Below the pieces are notes generated by a model. The model was not told the origin of the DNA and did not search any database. It worked only from the letters and a program-made list of their open reading frames with translations. Below, piece by piece: positions 33,162-42,147 of a stretch of 64,000 bases of DNA; the first letter of the stretch is position 1; each line of letters begins with the position of its first letter. A program made the position numbers and the translations under genes. This DNA is from Sphaerospermopsis kisseleviana NIES-73 (lineage in GTDB: Bacteria; Cyanobacteriota; Cyanobacteriia; Cyanobacteriales; Nostocaceae), in the NCBI RefSeq assembly GCF_002368075.1, contig NZ_AP018314.1, forward strand, positions 2,591,220-2,655,219. Reading direction: 5' to 3'.

Positions 33162-35258
33162 ATGAATAATAATTTTGTTTTCCTGCCAGTTTTTTTACTG
33201 AGTTTACTGGTAGCTTTTCCTGCTGTCGCTAATAATAATAAAACTAAAGATCAGGTAGTAAATTCAGATATTCCTAGTTTAAATGAAATTCAACTACCTG
33301 CCACAAATGCGAACTTATTAACTCAACAACCTGCGGAAACCGAAGTTAAAAAAGACACAGAAACAGATTTAACTCCTACAGAACCTACAGAGGATACAGA
33401 TATTTCCATTGAAGCGATAGGAGAAAAAGACGCTTTACCCGAATCTACACCAACTCATGTAATTGAAAAAGAAGAAATCGCAAAACAAGGTGCTACTAGC
33501 GTTGCTGATGTTTTAGAAAAAATGCCTGGTTTTGCTATTAATAATGTGGGACATGGTGCTGATATTCACACCGGAACATATTATCGCGGTGCTTCGATTA
33601 ATCAATCTGTATTCTTAATTAATGGCAGACCATTTAATAATGATATTAGCACTTATCATGGTGCTACTGACTTAAATAGTATTCCTGTAGAGGCAATTGA
33701 AAGGGTAGAATTATATAGCGGTGCGGCTTCATCTTTATATGGTTCTTCGGCTTTTGGTGGGATTGTAAATATTATCACCAAAGAAGGTTTTAGGAAACCA
33801 AAATTAACTGGTAGTGCAGAATTTGGATCTTTAAATTTAAATAATCAACAGGTTACTTATTCTGGTTCTGCTAATAAAGTCAAATACAATTTCAGTTTTG
33901 AAAGATTCTTTATAGACAACCGTTATCGTGTTCCTGTGGGTGCAGCAAATCGTAATCCTGCGGATGGTTATTTATTTAATGCTGATACTGCCACCAGTAC
34001 CTATTTTGGTAGTATTGGTTTAGATTTAGATGCTAAAAATTCTGTGAATTTAGATTTTAAGACCCTCAGTAGTCGTAGGGGTTTAATTTATTTTGGTTTT
34101 CCTTTACAAAGAGATAGATTAGACCATGATAGTTTAAATATTGGGTTATCCTGGAAAACTCGACTGGGTAAGGATAACGATTCAAATTTAACAACTACTA
34201 TCGGTTATAATCAAAATTACTTTAGTACATACGGACCAACGGGACCAGGAGGAATTTTTTACCGCACGGGAATTTTAGATACTAAACAAATTACTACTAG
34301 GGTAGATCATGAGTGGAAACTGAGCGACAATAATCAATTGCGTTGGGGTTTAGATTTAAAAAACACTGATTTAATAGGTGATGTGTTGAGTACAAACCCT
34401 GCTCTTGCTGCGGAAAATGAAAAGGAAGATAGAAGTGTTTTAAATACGGCTTTGTTTGCTGTGAATACTTGGAAAATTAGTGATGATTTTCTGATTGATT
34501 TGGGTTTAAGACAAAGCTTTGATAGTCAGTTTGACAGTTATTTCAATCCCAGTGTTGGTTTCCGTTATGGAATTAATTCTGTAGTTGCTGTGCGTGGAAG
34601 TTGGGCGGGGGCGCAACGTAATCCTGGTTTAGATCAATTATATGTTTTTGACACTGTTCATAATTGGAAACCAAACCCAAATTTAAAACCCGAAACTGGT
34701 TCTACTTGGACTGCGGGAGTGGATTTTAATTTATCTAGTAATTTGCTGGCGCAGTTGACTTATTTTGGTAGTAGTTTAGATAATCGCTTGGGAATTATTG
34801 CTGGTAGATGGGAAAATGTGGGTTTGGTAGATACTAATGGTTTAGAAGCTGCTTTGCAATTAAAATTAGCTCGTGATTGGTCTACTTTTATCAACTACAC
34901 TTATACAGATGCCGAAATTAAAACGGGAACGGAAAAAGGATTACAATTAGGTTTGATTCCTTATTCTTTGCTGCAAGCTGGTGTTGGTTATCAAAAGAAT
35001 GGATGGCAAGCTAATTTGTATCTGACTTATAATAGTGGTACTCGTCGCGCTTTGTTTACTAATACTGCTGCTGGTGAAAAAAATACAGATTTTTCACCTT
35101 CTTTTGTAAATTTAGATTTGAGTGGTCGTATTCCTGTGAGTCAAAATTTAGGATTGACTTTTTACTTGGAAAATTTGTTCGGTGAACAATATGAAAAGGT
35201 GAATCGTATCTATAGTCCTGGTTTTACTTTTCGTTTGGGGTTAACTTCTAGTATATAG
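33162..35258 (+). CDS. TonB-dependent outer-membrane receptor
   Basis: A 698-residue outer-membrane transporter for scarce metal complexes or cofactors. Signal peptide: MNNNFVFLPVFLLSLLVAFP, ending AVA-N. Then an acidic linker and the plug domain (VADVLEKMPGFAINNVG, YYRGASINQSVFLINGRPF, IPVEAIERVELYSGAASSLY, GSSAFGGIVNIIT). A 22-strand barrel follows, ending in the outer-membrane signal LFGEQYEKVNRIYSPGFTFR plus a final LGLTSS. The plug resembles BtuB/siderophore-type receptors; the ligand (vitamin B12, iron or copper complex) cannot be assigned. Start: ATG 33162; the upstream TTG at 33153 is unlikely. It is probably in an operon with the TonB-like gene. Confidence 0.92.
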   Translation: MNNNFVFLPVFLLSLLVAFPAVANNNKTKDQVVNSDIPSLNEIQLPATNANLLTQQPAETEVKKDTETDLTPTEPTEDTDISIEAIGEKDALPESTPTHVIEKEEIAKQGATSVADVLEKMPGFAINNVGHGADIHTGTYYRGASINQSVFLINGRPFNNDISTYHGATDLNSIPVEAIERVELYSGAASSLYGSSAFGGIVNIITKEGFRKPKLTGSAEFGSLNLNNQQVTYSGSANKVKYNFSFERFFIDNRYRVPVGAANRNPADGYLFNADTATSTYFGSIGLDLDAKNSVNLDFKTLSSRRGLIYFGFPLQRDRLDHDSLNIGLSWKTRLGKDNDSNLTTTIGYNQNYFSTYGPTGPGGIFYRTGILDTKQITTRVDHEWKLSDNNQLRWGLDLKNTDLIGDVLSTNPALAAENEKEDRSVLNTALFAVNTWKISDDFLIDLGLRQSFDSQFDSYFNPSVGFRYGINSVVAVRGSWAGAQRNPGLDQLYVFDTVHNWKPNPNLKPETGSTWTAGVDFNLSSNLLAQLTYFGSSLDNRLGIIAGRWENVGLVDTNGLEAALQLKLARDWSTFINYTYTDAEIKTGTEKGLQLGLIPYSLLQAGVGYQKNGWQANLYLTYNSGTRRALFTNTAAGEKNTDFSPSFVNLDLSGRIPVSQNLGLTFYLENLFGEQYEKVNRIYSPGFTFRLGLTSSI

Positions 35259-35269
35259 TTGATTTTTAG

Positions 35270-35345
35270 ATTCCCCCAACCCCCCTTAAAAAGGGGGGAC
35301 TAAATTCTTTAAAGTCCCCCTTTTCAATGAGGTTTTAGGGGGATC
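35270..35345 (+). terminator. C/G-rich hairpin repeat after the receptor gene
   Basis: The inner stem CCCCCCTT/AAGGGGGG (35280-35298) has a 3-nt loop. An outer arm AGATTCCCCCAA pairs with TTAGGGGGATCT near 35334-35345. AAGTCCCCCTTTT follows the inner stem. It is a very common Nostocales repeat that could act as a bidirectional terminator between convergent genes. Confidence 0.7.
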
Positions 35346-35387
35346 TGAAAATATTTGATACATCATGAGAGACTTTTCAAACATCCT

Positions 35388-36152
35388 CTAAGAAGCTACC
35401 AGTTGATGTAACTCTTCTGGTGTTAAGTGAGAGTGTACAACTTTTCCATCACGAAACCAAACAATGCGATTGGTTTGACTAGCAACTTCCGTTTCATGAG
35501 TCACCATCACAACTGTAATTCCCGTGCTATTTAATTCACCAAAAATATCTAAAACTTCTTGAGTTGTGCGAGAGTCTAAAGCACCGGTAGGTTCATCTGC
35601 TAAGAGTACAACAGGACGGTTGACAATTGCACGAGCGATCGCTACTCTTTGTTGTTGTCCTCCTGATAACTGAGTAGGTTTATTATTTAAACGTTTTTCT
35701 AACCCTACTTTTATTAATGCTTCCGCAGCACGTTCTTTTCTTTCACTGGGTTTTACCCCAGCATAAACCATTGGTAACATCACATTTTCTAAAGCTGTAA
35801 GTTGGGGTAATAAATGAAATTGTTGAAATACAAAACCCAGCTTTTTATTTCTAATGTGTGCTAAGTCCTGATCATTCATTTGGGCAACATTGACATTATC
35901 TAAATAATAATTACCAGAACTAGGACGATCTAAACAACCGACAATATTCATCGCTGTAGATTTTCCCGACCCAGAAGGACCCATAATGGCACAATATTCA
36001 CCTTCATGAATAGATAAGTTGATATCATTTAATGCTTGTACTTCTGTTTCCCCCATTCCGTAGACTTTAAATATATTTTCTAAACGGATAATTTCTGATT
36101 TTGGTTCAGAGTTAGGAGAAAGAGAATCATGAATAGTGAGAGTGTTAGACAT
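35388..36152 (-). CDS. MacB-type ABC transporter ATP-binding protein
   Basis: The ATPase of a MacAB/LolD-like export complex, 254 residues. Walker A ([10 protein letters not shown]), Q-loop ([14 protein letters not shown]), signature ([16 protein letters not shown]), Walker B ([13 protein letters not shown]) and the H-loop ([11 protein letters not shown]) are all present. It is the third gene of a minus-strand operon: membrane fusion protein, permease, ATPase, the same order as cyanobacterial devBCA. It starts 139 bp after the permease stop, with a dispersed repeat in the gap. It probably exports a peptide, lipid or toxic compound; the substrate is unknown. Confidence 0.92.
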   Translation of the reverse strand: MSNTLTIHDSLSPNSEPKSEIIRLENIFKVYGMGETEVQALNDINLSIHEGEYCAIMGPSGSGKSTAMNIVGCLDRPSSGNYYLDNVNVAQMNDQDLAHIRNKKLGFVFQQFHLLPQLTALENVMLPMVYAGVKPSERKERAAEALIKVGLEKRLNNKPTQLSGGQQQRVAIARAIVNRPVVLLADEPTGALDSRTTQEVLDIFGELNSTGITVVMVTHETEVASQTNRIVWFRDGKVVHSHLTPEELHQLVAS

Positions 36153-36237
36153 AGAGATTTAATTTTCTAATGATTAGTTTACAAAAGTAGTTTTTTGTAA
36201 TTACAATATTATAATAGACCTCTTGCAGAATTCATTG

Positions 36238-36285
36238 ATAATTTGTAAATCCTTAAATCCTGGAAATCTTGATTCAGACATTTTC
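36238..36285 (+). repeat. ATCCT-rich dispersed repeat copy
   Basis: TTGTAAATCCTTAAATCCTG then GAAATCTTGATTCAGAC. Same family as the copies at 1263-1682. It lies inside the efflux operon between the permease and ATPase genes. Confidence 0.75.
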
Positions 36286-36291
36286 AATTAC

Positions 36292-37509
36292 TCACGCACT
36301 CCTCAACGCCACAATAGGATCAAGTTGTGCAGCACGACGCGCAGGAACAACCCCAAAAAATAAACCAATACCCCCAGAAATACCCACTGCCATAGTAATA
36401 GAAACAAAAGAAATACTTGCTTCTAAAGGACTTACAGCAGCGACTAACATTATACCCCCAACTCCCACAGCAGTACCAACTACACCACCAATGACAGAAA
36501 CAATAACTGCTTCAATCATGAACTGAAGTAAAATATCTTGTTGGGTAGCACCTATCGCCTTTCTTAAACCAATTTCTTGGGTACGTTCAGTTACAGAAAC
36601 CAACATAATATTCATAATTCCAATACCACCAACAAATAAGGAAATAGCCGCAATTCCTGTTAACATAATTGTCAAAGCACCGGAAATTTGACCGACTGTT
36701 TCTAAAGCATCTTTTTGGGTACGAATAGTAAAGTCATTTTCCCCCACTAATTTATGTCTTTGTCGCAGTAAATTAGTAATTTGAAATTCTGCTGCATCCA
36801 CACTATCAGCATCTTTAGCAGAAGCAACAATATAAGTTACTTCTAAACCATAAGGTGAGGTTTTACCCACTAAACGATTTGCTGCTGTCATAATGGGAAC
36901 TAATGCAGAATCATCATAATTTACACCCAAATTTGAACCTTTTTCTGTTAAAACACCAATTACTTGAAAGCTGGTATTTTTGATTCTAATTGGTTGACTA
37001 ATAGGATTTTTATCACCAAAAAGTTTTTCTTTTAATTTCGCACCTAAAACCACAACTTGGTTACTGCGCTTCATATCTATGTCGGTGAAAAATCTTCCTG
37101 TTGCTACTTCAAAATCACGTACTTTCAAAAAACTAGGAGTTGTACCAATAATATTCACATTGGTATTTCTGTTTTTATAAGTAACAACCTGTCTACTATT
37201 TAATTCTGCTGTTGTTTCTGCTATGGTCGGTACTTGAGTATCAATTGCATTCGCATCTTCTAAAACTAAAGTTCTCACAACATCCCTAGAAACTCGCTGA
37301 ACTTCTTCATTACCAGGAATCACAAATACAACATTTTGACCCAAGGAATTTAATTGGTCAGATACAAATTTTTGTCCACCTTCACCAATACCAATCATCG
37401 CAATTACTGAGCTATTGCCAATAATAATCCCCAGCATTGTTAAAACACTTCTCAGTTTATTAGATATCAGGGTTTTACCTGCCATTTGTACACTTTCTAG
37501 AAAATTCAT
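36292..37509 (-). CDS. MacB/FtsX-type ABC transporter permease
   Basis: An inner-membrane permease of 405 residues. The N-terminal helix is LRSVLTMLGIIIGNSSVIAM. It is followed by a large periplasmic MacB core domain (residues about 45-270) and three C-terminal helices (ALTIMLTGIAAISLFVGGIG, ..., AVIVSVIGGVVGTAVGVGG and a last one). The motif MLVSVTERTQEIGLRKAIGA is the coupling helix typical of the MacB/FtsX fold. The mechanism is mechanotransmission rather than substrate passage through the membrane (family knowledge). It is the second gene of the operon; a strong inverted repeat lies just upstream, between it and the fusion protein gene. Confidence 0.92.
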   Translation of the reverse strand: MNFLESVQMAGKTLISNKLRSVLTMLGIIIGNSSVIAMIGIGEGGQKFVSDQLNSLGQNVVFVIPGNEEVQRVSRDVVRTLVLEDANAIDTQVPTIAETTAELNSRQVVTYKNRNTNVNIIGTTPSFLKVRDFEVATGRFFTDIDMKRSNQVVVLGAKLKEKLFGDKNPISQPIRIKNTSFQVIGVLTEKGSNLGVNYDDSALVPIMTAANRLVGKTSPYGLEVTYIVASAKDADSVDAAEFQITNLLRQRHKLVGENDFTIRTQKDALETVGQISGALTIMLTGIAAISLFVGGIGIMNIMLVSVTERTQEIGLRKAIGATQQDILLQFMIEAVIVSVIGGVVGTAVGVGGIMLVAAVSPLEASISFVSITMAVGISGGIGLFFGVVPARRAAQLDPIVALRSA

Positions 37510-37588
37510 AAGACGTTTGATTTTGGATTTTAGATTTTGGATTTTCAGAATTATTCTTCTTTCTCTATTTAACTCCTAACTCCTGTAA

Positions 37589-37653
37589 GGGCGAAGCATT
37601 CGGGCGATAAATTATCAATTTTTATCACAGGTTATTTTCCGAATGCTTCGCCC
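37589..37653. repeat. 15-bp inverted repeat GGGCGAAGCATTCGG in efflux operon
   Basis: GGGCGAAGCATTCGG (37589-37603) and CCGAATGCTTCGCCC (37639-37653) are perfect complements, with a 35-nt loop. ACTCCTAACTCCTG units flank it on both sides. It lies between the fusion protein and permease genes and resembles a widely dispersed Nostocales repeat. Confidence 0.85.
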
Positions 37654-37676
37654 CTACGACTCCTAACTCCTGTCAC

Positions 37677-39137
37677 CTATTTTTTCTCTTTTTTAATCTT
37701 GTAATCTTTTGGAGGATTAATAAATATTAAATCACCTGTTTTTACACCCTCTAAAACTTGAGTTTCATTTTTAATTTGTGTACCAATAGTAATTTCTCGA
37801 AACTGGGGTTTATTATTTTCATCTGGTACTAATACCCCTGTTTTGCCATTTTCCGTGAGAATAGCGACAGTGGGTATAGTTAAAGCGTCATTAATGCGAT
37901 CGCCCAAAAATGTCACATCCACATTTAAACCAGAACGCAATTTATCCACACCACTATCAATATTTATCCGCACCTGAAATGATGTTACACCTTGTTCTAC
38001 AACTGCTTCAGGAGCAATTAAACGTACACTCCCTTTAAACACCTGATCAGGATAAGCATCAGCGACAATTTCTACTTCTTGTCCTTGTTTAATTCTCCCA
38101 ATATCAGTTTCAGGAACATTCGCCAAAATTTCTAAACCTCTAGCTAAAGCAATAATTGAAGTGGAAGTAGCAGAAGCATTACTAGAAGCAGAAATAGCAG
38201 GACTAACATAACCTCCTAATGTGGCATATCTTTGGGTAACAATTCCAGAAAAGGGAGCGCGGATAATTGTATCTTCTAACTGTACTTGTTGCTGTCTTAA
38301 TTGAGCATTGGCAGCTGTTACAGCTGCTCTCAAACGAGCAATTTCTTCAGGACGACTACCATTTTCTAACTTTCGCAATGCTTCCCTTTCTTGGGTAACA
38401 ACTGCTTGTTGTCTTTTGATATCTTCATCACGGTTTCCAGCTTTTTGCAAAGATAATCGCTTTTTTGCTTCTTCTAAACTGGCTTTTGCTCTTCTATCTT
38501 CAGTAATGTACTGGTCTAAAGTATCTTGAGAAATAGCACCTTCTTTAGCTAAAGCTTGGTAACGCTTTACCCTGGATTGAGTTAGTTCTACCTGAGCGTT
38601 AGCAGCATCTACAGCCGCCCTAGCTTGATCAATTTCCTGCGAACGATTACCAGCACGAATTACAGCTAGTTGAGCTTGCGCTTGTGCTAACCTCGCTTTT
38701 GCTTGGGCAATTTCTTCAGGACGACTCCCTGCTTCGCTTTCTGCTAGTTGTGCCTTGGCCTGTTCTAAGTTAGCTTGATACTGAAGTATCCGCATCTTGA
38801 TTTCGGAATTATCCATGCGGGCTATAATTTGCCCCTTTTGGACTGTTTCTCCCTGTTCAACGTTTAATTCTGCTAATAATCCCGGACTTTTCGGGCTAAT
38901 ATTCACGCTTTGTACTGGTTGCACTTTCCCACTCGCTGTAATTCTCACTGTGACGCTTTTTGCTTCCACGGGAACAGTGAGTTGAGAAATGTCTTGTTTG
39001 CTGTTTTCCCGGTTTACTACTTTTAGGACTGTTGTTGTCCCCACAACGAAAACACCAGCAGCGACTAAACCCATCAGCCAGCGTAATGGATACTTAACTT
39101 TTTTGCCTATCAGTGGAATTTCTGTGTAGCTAGTCAT
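37677..39137 (-). CDS. HlyD/MacA-type periplasmic membrane fusion protein
   Basis: An adaptor that connects the ABC permease to an outer-membrane channel. The N-terminal membrane anchor is WLMGLVAAGVFVVGTTTVL. A lipoyl half-motif (GLLAELNVEQGETVQKGQII) is followed by a long coiled-coil hairpin made of near-repeats (SRPEEIAQAKARLAQAQAQL, NRSQEIDQARAAV, NGSRPEEIARLRAAV). The second lipoyl half is IIRAPFSGIVTQRYATLGGY, then a beta-barrel domain and membrane-proximal domain. At 486 residues it is longer than MacA because of the extended hairpin, suited to reach across the thick cyanobacterial peptidoglycan. It is the first gene of the operon, and a TetR gene lies 487 bp upstream. Confidence 0.92.
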   Translation of the reverse strand: MTSYTEIPLIGKKVKYPLRWLMGLVAAGVFVVGTTTVLKVVNRENSKQDISQLTVPVEAKSVTVRITASGKVQPVQSVNISPKSPGLLAELNVEQGETVQKGQIIARMDNSEIKMRILQYQANLEQAKAQLAESEAGSRPEEIAQAKARLAQAQAQLAVIRAGNRSQEIDQARAAVDAANAQVELTQSRVKRYQALAKEGAISQDTLDQYITEDRRAKASLEEAKKRLSLQKAGNRDEDIKRQQAVVTQEREALRKLENGSRPEEIARLRAAVTAANAQLRQQQVQLEDTIIRAPFSGIVTQRYATLGGYVSPAISASSNASATSTSIIALARGLEILANVPETDIGRIKQGQEVEIVADAYPDQVFKGSVRLIAPEAVVEQGVTSFQVRINIDSGVDKLRSGLNVDVTFLGDRINDALTIPTVAILTENGKTGVLVPDENNKPQFREITIGTQIKNETQVLEGVKTGDLIFINPPKDYKIKKEKK

Positions 39138-39623
39138 ATTATTATTTGCCTTCTTATTTGTCTAAAATTTCGTAAATTACCCAATTTATCAAGTTTTGAT
39201 CTCAATACTAAACAATCTTTTGCTATTAACTGACAAATAACTAAGATGAATAGATGTAAGTTCTTATTTATACTAAAAGTTTAGAGAATGGTGCGCCCTC
39301 ACATCATAGGGTGAATTTTACTGGTGTTGAGGAAAGACGAAACGTGGGTGTAATCACTAATCACCAATCTCAAACCACAACAATAAAATGTAAGTAATCA
39401 CTTATTAATTGATAATTGACAGTTGATAATTGACAATTGTTTCATTCAAGGTTTAACACCTCCTCTTTACAGGGTAAAAAAGCCAAAAATTCCGCTTTTT
39501 CAAGACTCTGACTTTCAGGGAAAGGTAATTGTCAATTGTTCATTGTTAATTGTCCATTGTTGAATAATTGCCCAAATTAATTGGCTAAAAATATTACACT
39601 CACTTGTGCAATTAATATTGAGA
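39138..39623. other. Upstream region of the efflux operon
   Basis: 486 bp containing TTGATAATTGACAATTG-type short repeats (39410-39440) and their inverted forms (TGTCAATTG, ATTGTTCATTG) at 39527-39562. It should contain the operon promoter. I see no strong perfect palindrome that would be an obvious TetR operator. Confidence 0.5.
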
Positions 39624-40211
39624 TTAAGTAGGTGAAATTCCCTGCCAAACTATCTCTATGAGATTCTGGACAAATAAGAGTTCATTTGTAGGTCGTTCTC
39701 CTGTGGGGTGTATATGCTCTAAGAAAACATAATTCATCAGTGATCCTAACAATATCATAGCAATAGTTTGGGGATCGCAGGGGCGCAGTCTTCCTTGTGC
39801 TATTTCCCTTTCTAGAAAATTGGTAAATGTTTTCAAATCTCGGCTAGGTCTAGAATCTGCGCGATTGAACATTTCTGGGATTAAATTACCACGCGATCGC
39901 AACATCATCAAACGTGGCATTACTTGACGATTAAATTCTAGAATCTCTAGACTCAAATCTATAAGATTTTGTTTCAGATTTCCTTTTCCCACCAAAGCGT
40001 CAAGTTTCTTTCCCCAAGGTGATTTTTCAGGAATACCCATTGATGCAAAGAAAAGTTCTTCTTTAGTGGAAAAGCGTTTGAAAATAGACGCTTCTGAAAT
40101 TCCAGCTTTTTGAGCAATTTCCAAGGTTGAAGCCCCAAAACCTTGCTCAAGAAATATTTCACGGGCTGCATCTAATATTTGCTCATTGGTAATTTTTGGT
40201 GTCCGTGGCAT
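39624..40211 (-). CDS. TetR family transcriptional regulator
   Basis: A 195-residue repressor. The N-terminal TetR helix-turn-helix is clear: ITNEQILDAAREIFLEQGFG, then ASTLEIAQKAGISEASIFKR and FSTKEELFFA. The C-terminal ligand domain is helical, with a FLEREIAQGRLRPCDPQTIA region and a hydrophobic helix (AMILLGSLMNYVFLEH). It is transcribed in the same direction as, and just upstream of, the MacAB-type efflux operon and is its likely regulator. This pairing is inferred from position. A TGTTAT-N11-ATAACA inverted repeat 10 nt before its own start is a candidate autoregulatory site. Confidence 0.9.
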   Translation of the reverse strand: MPRTPKITNEQILDAAREIFLEQGFGASTLEIAQKAGISEASIFKRFSTKEELFFASMGIPEKSPWGKKLDALVGKGNLKQNLIDLSLEILEFNRQVMPRLMMLRSRGNLIPEMFNRADSRPSRDLKTFTNFLEREIAQGRLRPCDPQTIAMILLGSLMNYVFLEHIHPTGERPTNELLFVQNLIEIVWQGISPT

Positions 40212-40220
40212 AAATAAGTA

Positions 40221-40243
40221 TGTTATTACTTATTAATATAACA
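40221..40243. promoter_or_regulatory. Candidate TetR operator
   Basis: TGTTAT (40221-40226) and ATAACA (40238-40243) are inverted with an 11-nt spacer, directly upstream of the TetR start codon (40211). The spacing is plausible for a TetR dimer, but the arms are short and AT-rich. Confidence 0.3.
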
Positions 40244-40284
40244 AATTTTCACAATTAATGTCAATTGGGAATTGGGTTATTCAT

Positions 40285-40354
40285 CCAATCACCAATCACC
40301 AATCACCAATCACCAATCACCAATCACCAATCACCAATCACCAATCACCAATCA
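40285..40354 (+). repeat. Ten perfect tandem CCAATCA heptamers
   Basis: The 70 bases are exactly ten copies of CCAATCA with no error. This is STRR sequence. It sits in the divergent gap between the TetR gene and the TPR protein gene. Perfect copies suggest it is young or actively expanding. Confidence 0.95.
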
Positions 40355-40446
40355 CCACTATTCTGTAAAATTTACCTGTCGTCTACAGTGGAAATCGTCT
40401 AAGCTAACGGTAAAGATAAATTGATTTGTGGCTAAGAGGCGGTAGT

Positions 40447-41331
40447 GTGCCAAAACACCTTAATTTTATTTCTTTTCTAATTGTCTGTGGTTTATGGAAT
40501 CTGCCCCAAGCAGTTCACGCACAGGCGCTAATACCTCATACAGTAGAGATTGATACAGCTAAGTTAGAGAAGCAGGGTTTGAGCTTGGCTCAAGAAGCTG
40601 CTCAATTAGCTCAGTTTCAGCAAATTGATATGGCCTTGCCAAGAGCGAGGCTGGCGACTCAACTAGCTCCTAAAAATGATAAAGTATGGTTCCTGTTAGG
40701 TGGATTACATCTGCAAACAAAAGAGTTTGATGCAGCGATCGCAGCTTTGAAAAAGGCACAAACTCTCAATCCCAAAAATGCGGATGTTCTTTTTGCTATA
40801 GGTTCAGCTAATTTTCAGAAAGAAAATTATCAAGCTTCAGCCAACTATTATCAAGCTGGGTTGAAGTTACAACCCAATGATCCAGAAGGGTTGTTTGATC
40901 TGGGTAATGCTTATTATATGCTCGGTCGTTTACCAGAGGCGATCGCCAAATTTAATGAATCTGTATCCCAGGATAAAAAATTCTGGCCAGCAGTTAACAA
41001 CATTGGCTTAATTAAATACGAACAAGGGGATGTTGAAGGCGCAATAAAGAAATGGCAAGAGGCAATTGCTATTGACAAAAAAGCAGCAGAACCTTTATTA
41101 GCACTAGCAGTAGCACTGTATACTAAAGGCGATAGCCAACAAGGTTTAGCAATAGGGCAAGAAGCACTCCGCATAGACCAACGCTATGCAGAATTAGACT
41201 TTCTTAAACAAAACCTTTGGGGTACACGCCTGTTACTAGATGCCAAAAAGTTCTTGGATTTACCTCAAATGCAATCAGCCCTATATCCACAGGAAGATGT
41301 AATCATCCCCGATCCACCGACTGCACAGTAG
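40447..41331 (+). CDS. Exported tetratricopeptide-repeat protein
   Basis: A 294-residue protein with a signal peptide (MPKHLNFISFLIVCGLWNLP, cleavage near AVHAQA) and at least five TPR units (for example AAIALKKAQTLNPKNADVLF, ASANYYQAGLKLQPNDPEGL, EAIAKFNESVSQDKKFWPAV, GAIKKWQEAIAIDKKAAEPL). It probably works as a periplasmic or lumenal scaffold for protein-protein contacts; I do not know the partner. Start: GTG 40447 is preferred because AGAGG lies 9 nt upstream and it gives a clean signal peptide; a TTG at 40426 would add seven residues. It has no operon partner. Confidence 0.85.
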   Translation: MPKHLNFISFLIVCGLWNLPQAVHAQALIPHTVEIDTAKLEKQGLSLAQEAAQLAQFQQIDMALPRARLATQLAPKNDKVWFLLGGLHLQTKEFDAAIAALKKAQTLNPKNADVLFAIGSANFQKENYQASANYYQAGLKLQPNDPEGLFDLGNAYYMLGRLPEAIAKFNESVSQDKKFWPAVNNIGLIKYEQGDVEGAIKKWQEAIAIDKKAAEPLLALAVALYTKGDSQQGLAIGQEALRIDQRYAELDFLKQNLWGTRLLLDAKKFLDLPQMQSALYPQEDVIIPDPPTAQ

Positions 41332-41406
41332 ATTCTTTCCCAAAATACAAATATTGCCAAATCTTGATGGGTGAACGTTGCTAATATCAGTTATCAATAC
41401 TCAAAG

Positions 41407-41805
41407 CTAGTTTTTGGGGAGAAGTTCCATGATTTGCTCAACAAATTGCTGATGGTCAACAACTGGTTTTGAGATGTAGCCATCAGCACCACTTTGTTTA
41501 AGAAAGTTCTCGCGGTCGCCTTCCATAGCGTGTGCAGTCACTAAAATCACAGGTAAATTTGCGGTTTGTGGGTCAGATTTTAACATTTGTGTAATTTTGA
41601 TACCATCAACAGACTTGCCTTGATAAATACTACGTGACAGAGAAACATCCATTAAAATCAAATCAGCTTCCCCAGCTTGGGCAATTTTTATTACTTCTTC
41701 CACATCTTCCGTGTGTTTTACCCCCAAGCCACCACGTTTGGTCAAAATCTTGGAAAAAACACGAGCATTAATCAGATCATCTTCGACAATCAAAACTGTT
41801 TTCAT
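41407..41805 (-). CDS. Single-domain (CheY/DivK-like) response regulator
   Basis: A receiver domain of 132 residues with no output domain. The acidic pair is in VLIVEDDLINARVF, the phospho-acceptor Asp is in ADLILMDVSLS, the Thr is in PVILVTAHAM and the Lys is in GYISKPV. The variant loop SRSIYQGKSVDGIKITQML after the phosphorylation site is longer than in CheY and resembles DivK-type regulators. It is divergent from the gyrase/topoisomerase subunit A gene. Its kinase is not nearby; it may belong to a multi-component phosphorelay. Confidence 0.9.
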   Translation of the reverse strand: MKTVLIVEDDLINARVFSKILTKRGGLGVKHTEDVEEVIKIAQAGEADLILMDVSLSRSIYQGKSVDGIKITQMLKSDPQTANLPVILVTAHAMEGDRENFLKQSGADGYISKPVVDHQQFVEQIMELLPKN

Positions 41806-42147
41806 GAGAATTTAAGAATTTAAATTAGGGTGAATATGGGAGGATTACAAGCAATATTGGATTTCTGCTTTGGGATTTTCGATGGGAAAGTGTTGATGGT
41901 TAAGGTGTTTCCACAATTTGAAACAGTATAACCGCTACCAATTTGGTATAAGACGTTATGCAGCAAATAATATTTGCCACCCGTTTAATAATCAATGTGT
42001 ATCCCCAACATCAAGGATAATACTACGGTTTTTTATCCTCTGAGAATCAAGATTGTGTGAGGAATGCTATTTCATTGGTAATGCTGTGGTTGTTACAGTG
42101 GTAAGTTACAGCGATTTTTGTATAGTTAGAATTCAGGGAAAAAACTC
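41806..42147. other. Divergent spacer before gyrA-type gene
   Basis: 342 bp of unique sequence containing the promoters of the response regulator and the topoisomerase subunit. No repeats or hairpins stand out. Confidence 0.45.

Noticed and set aside
40285..40354. CRISPR-like regular array
   Set aside because: The unit is 7 bp, perfectly tandem and has no spacers. This is an STRR array. The same holds for 29113-29160 and the other heptamer blocks.
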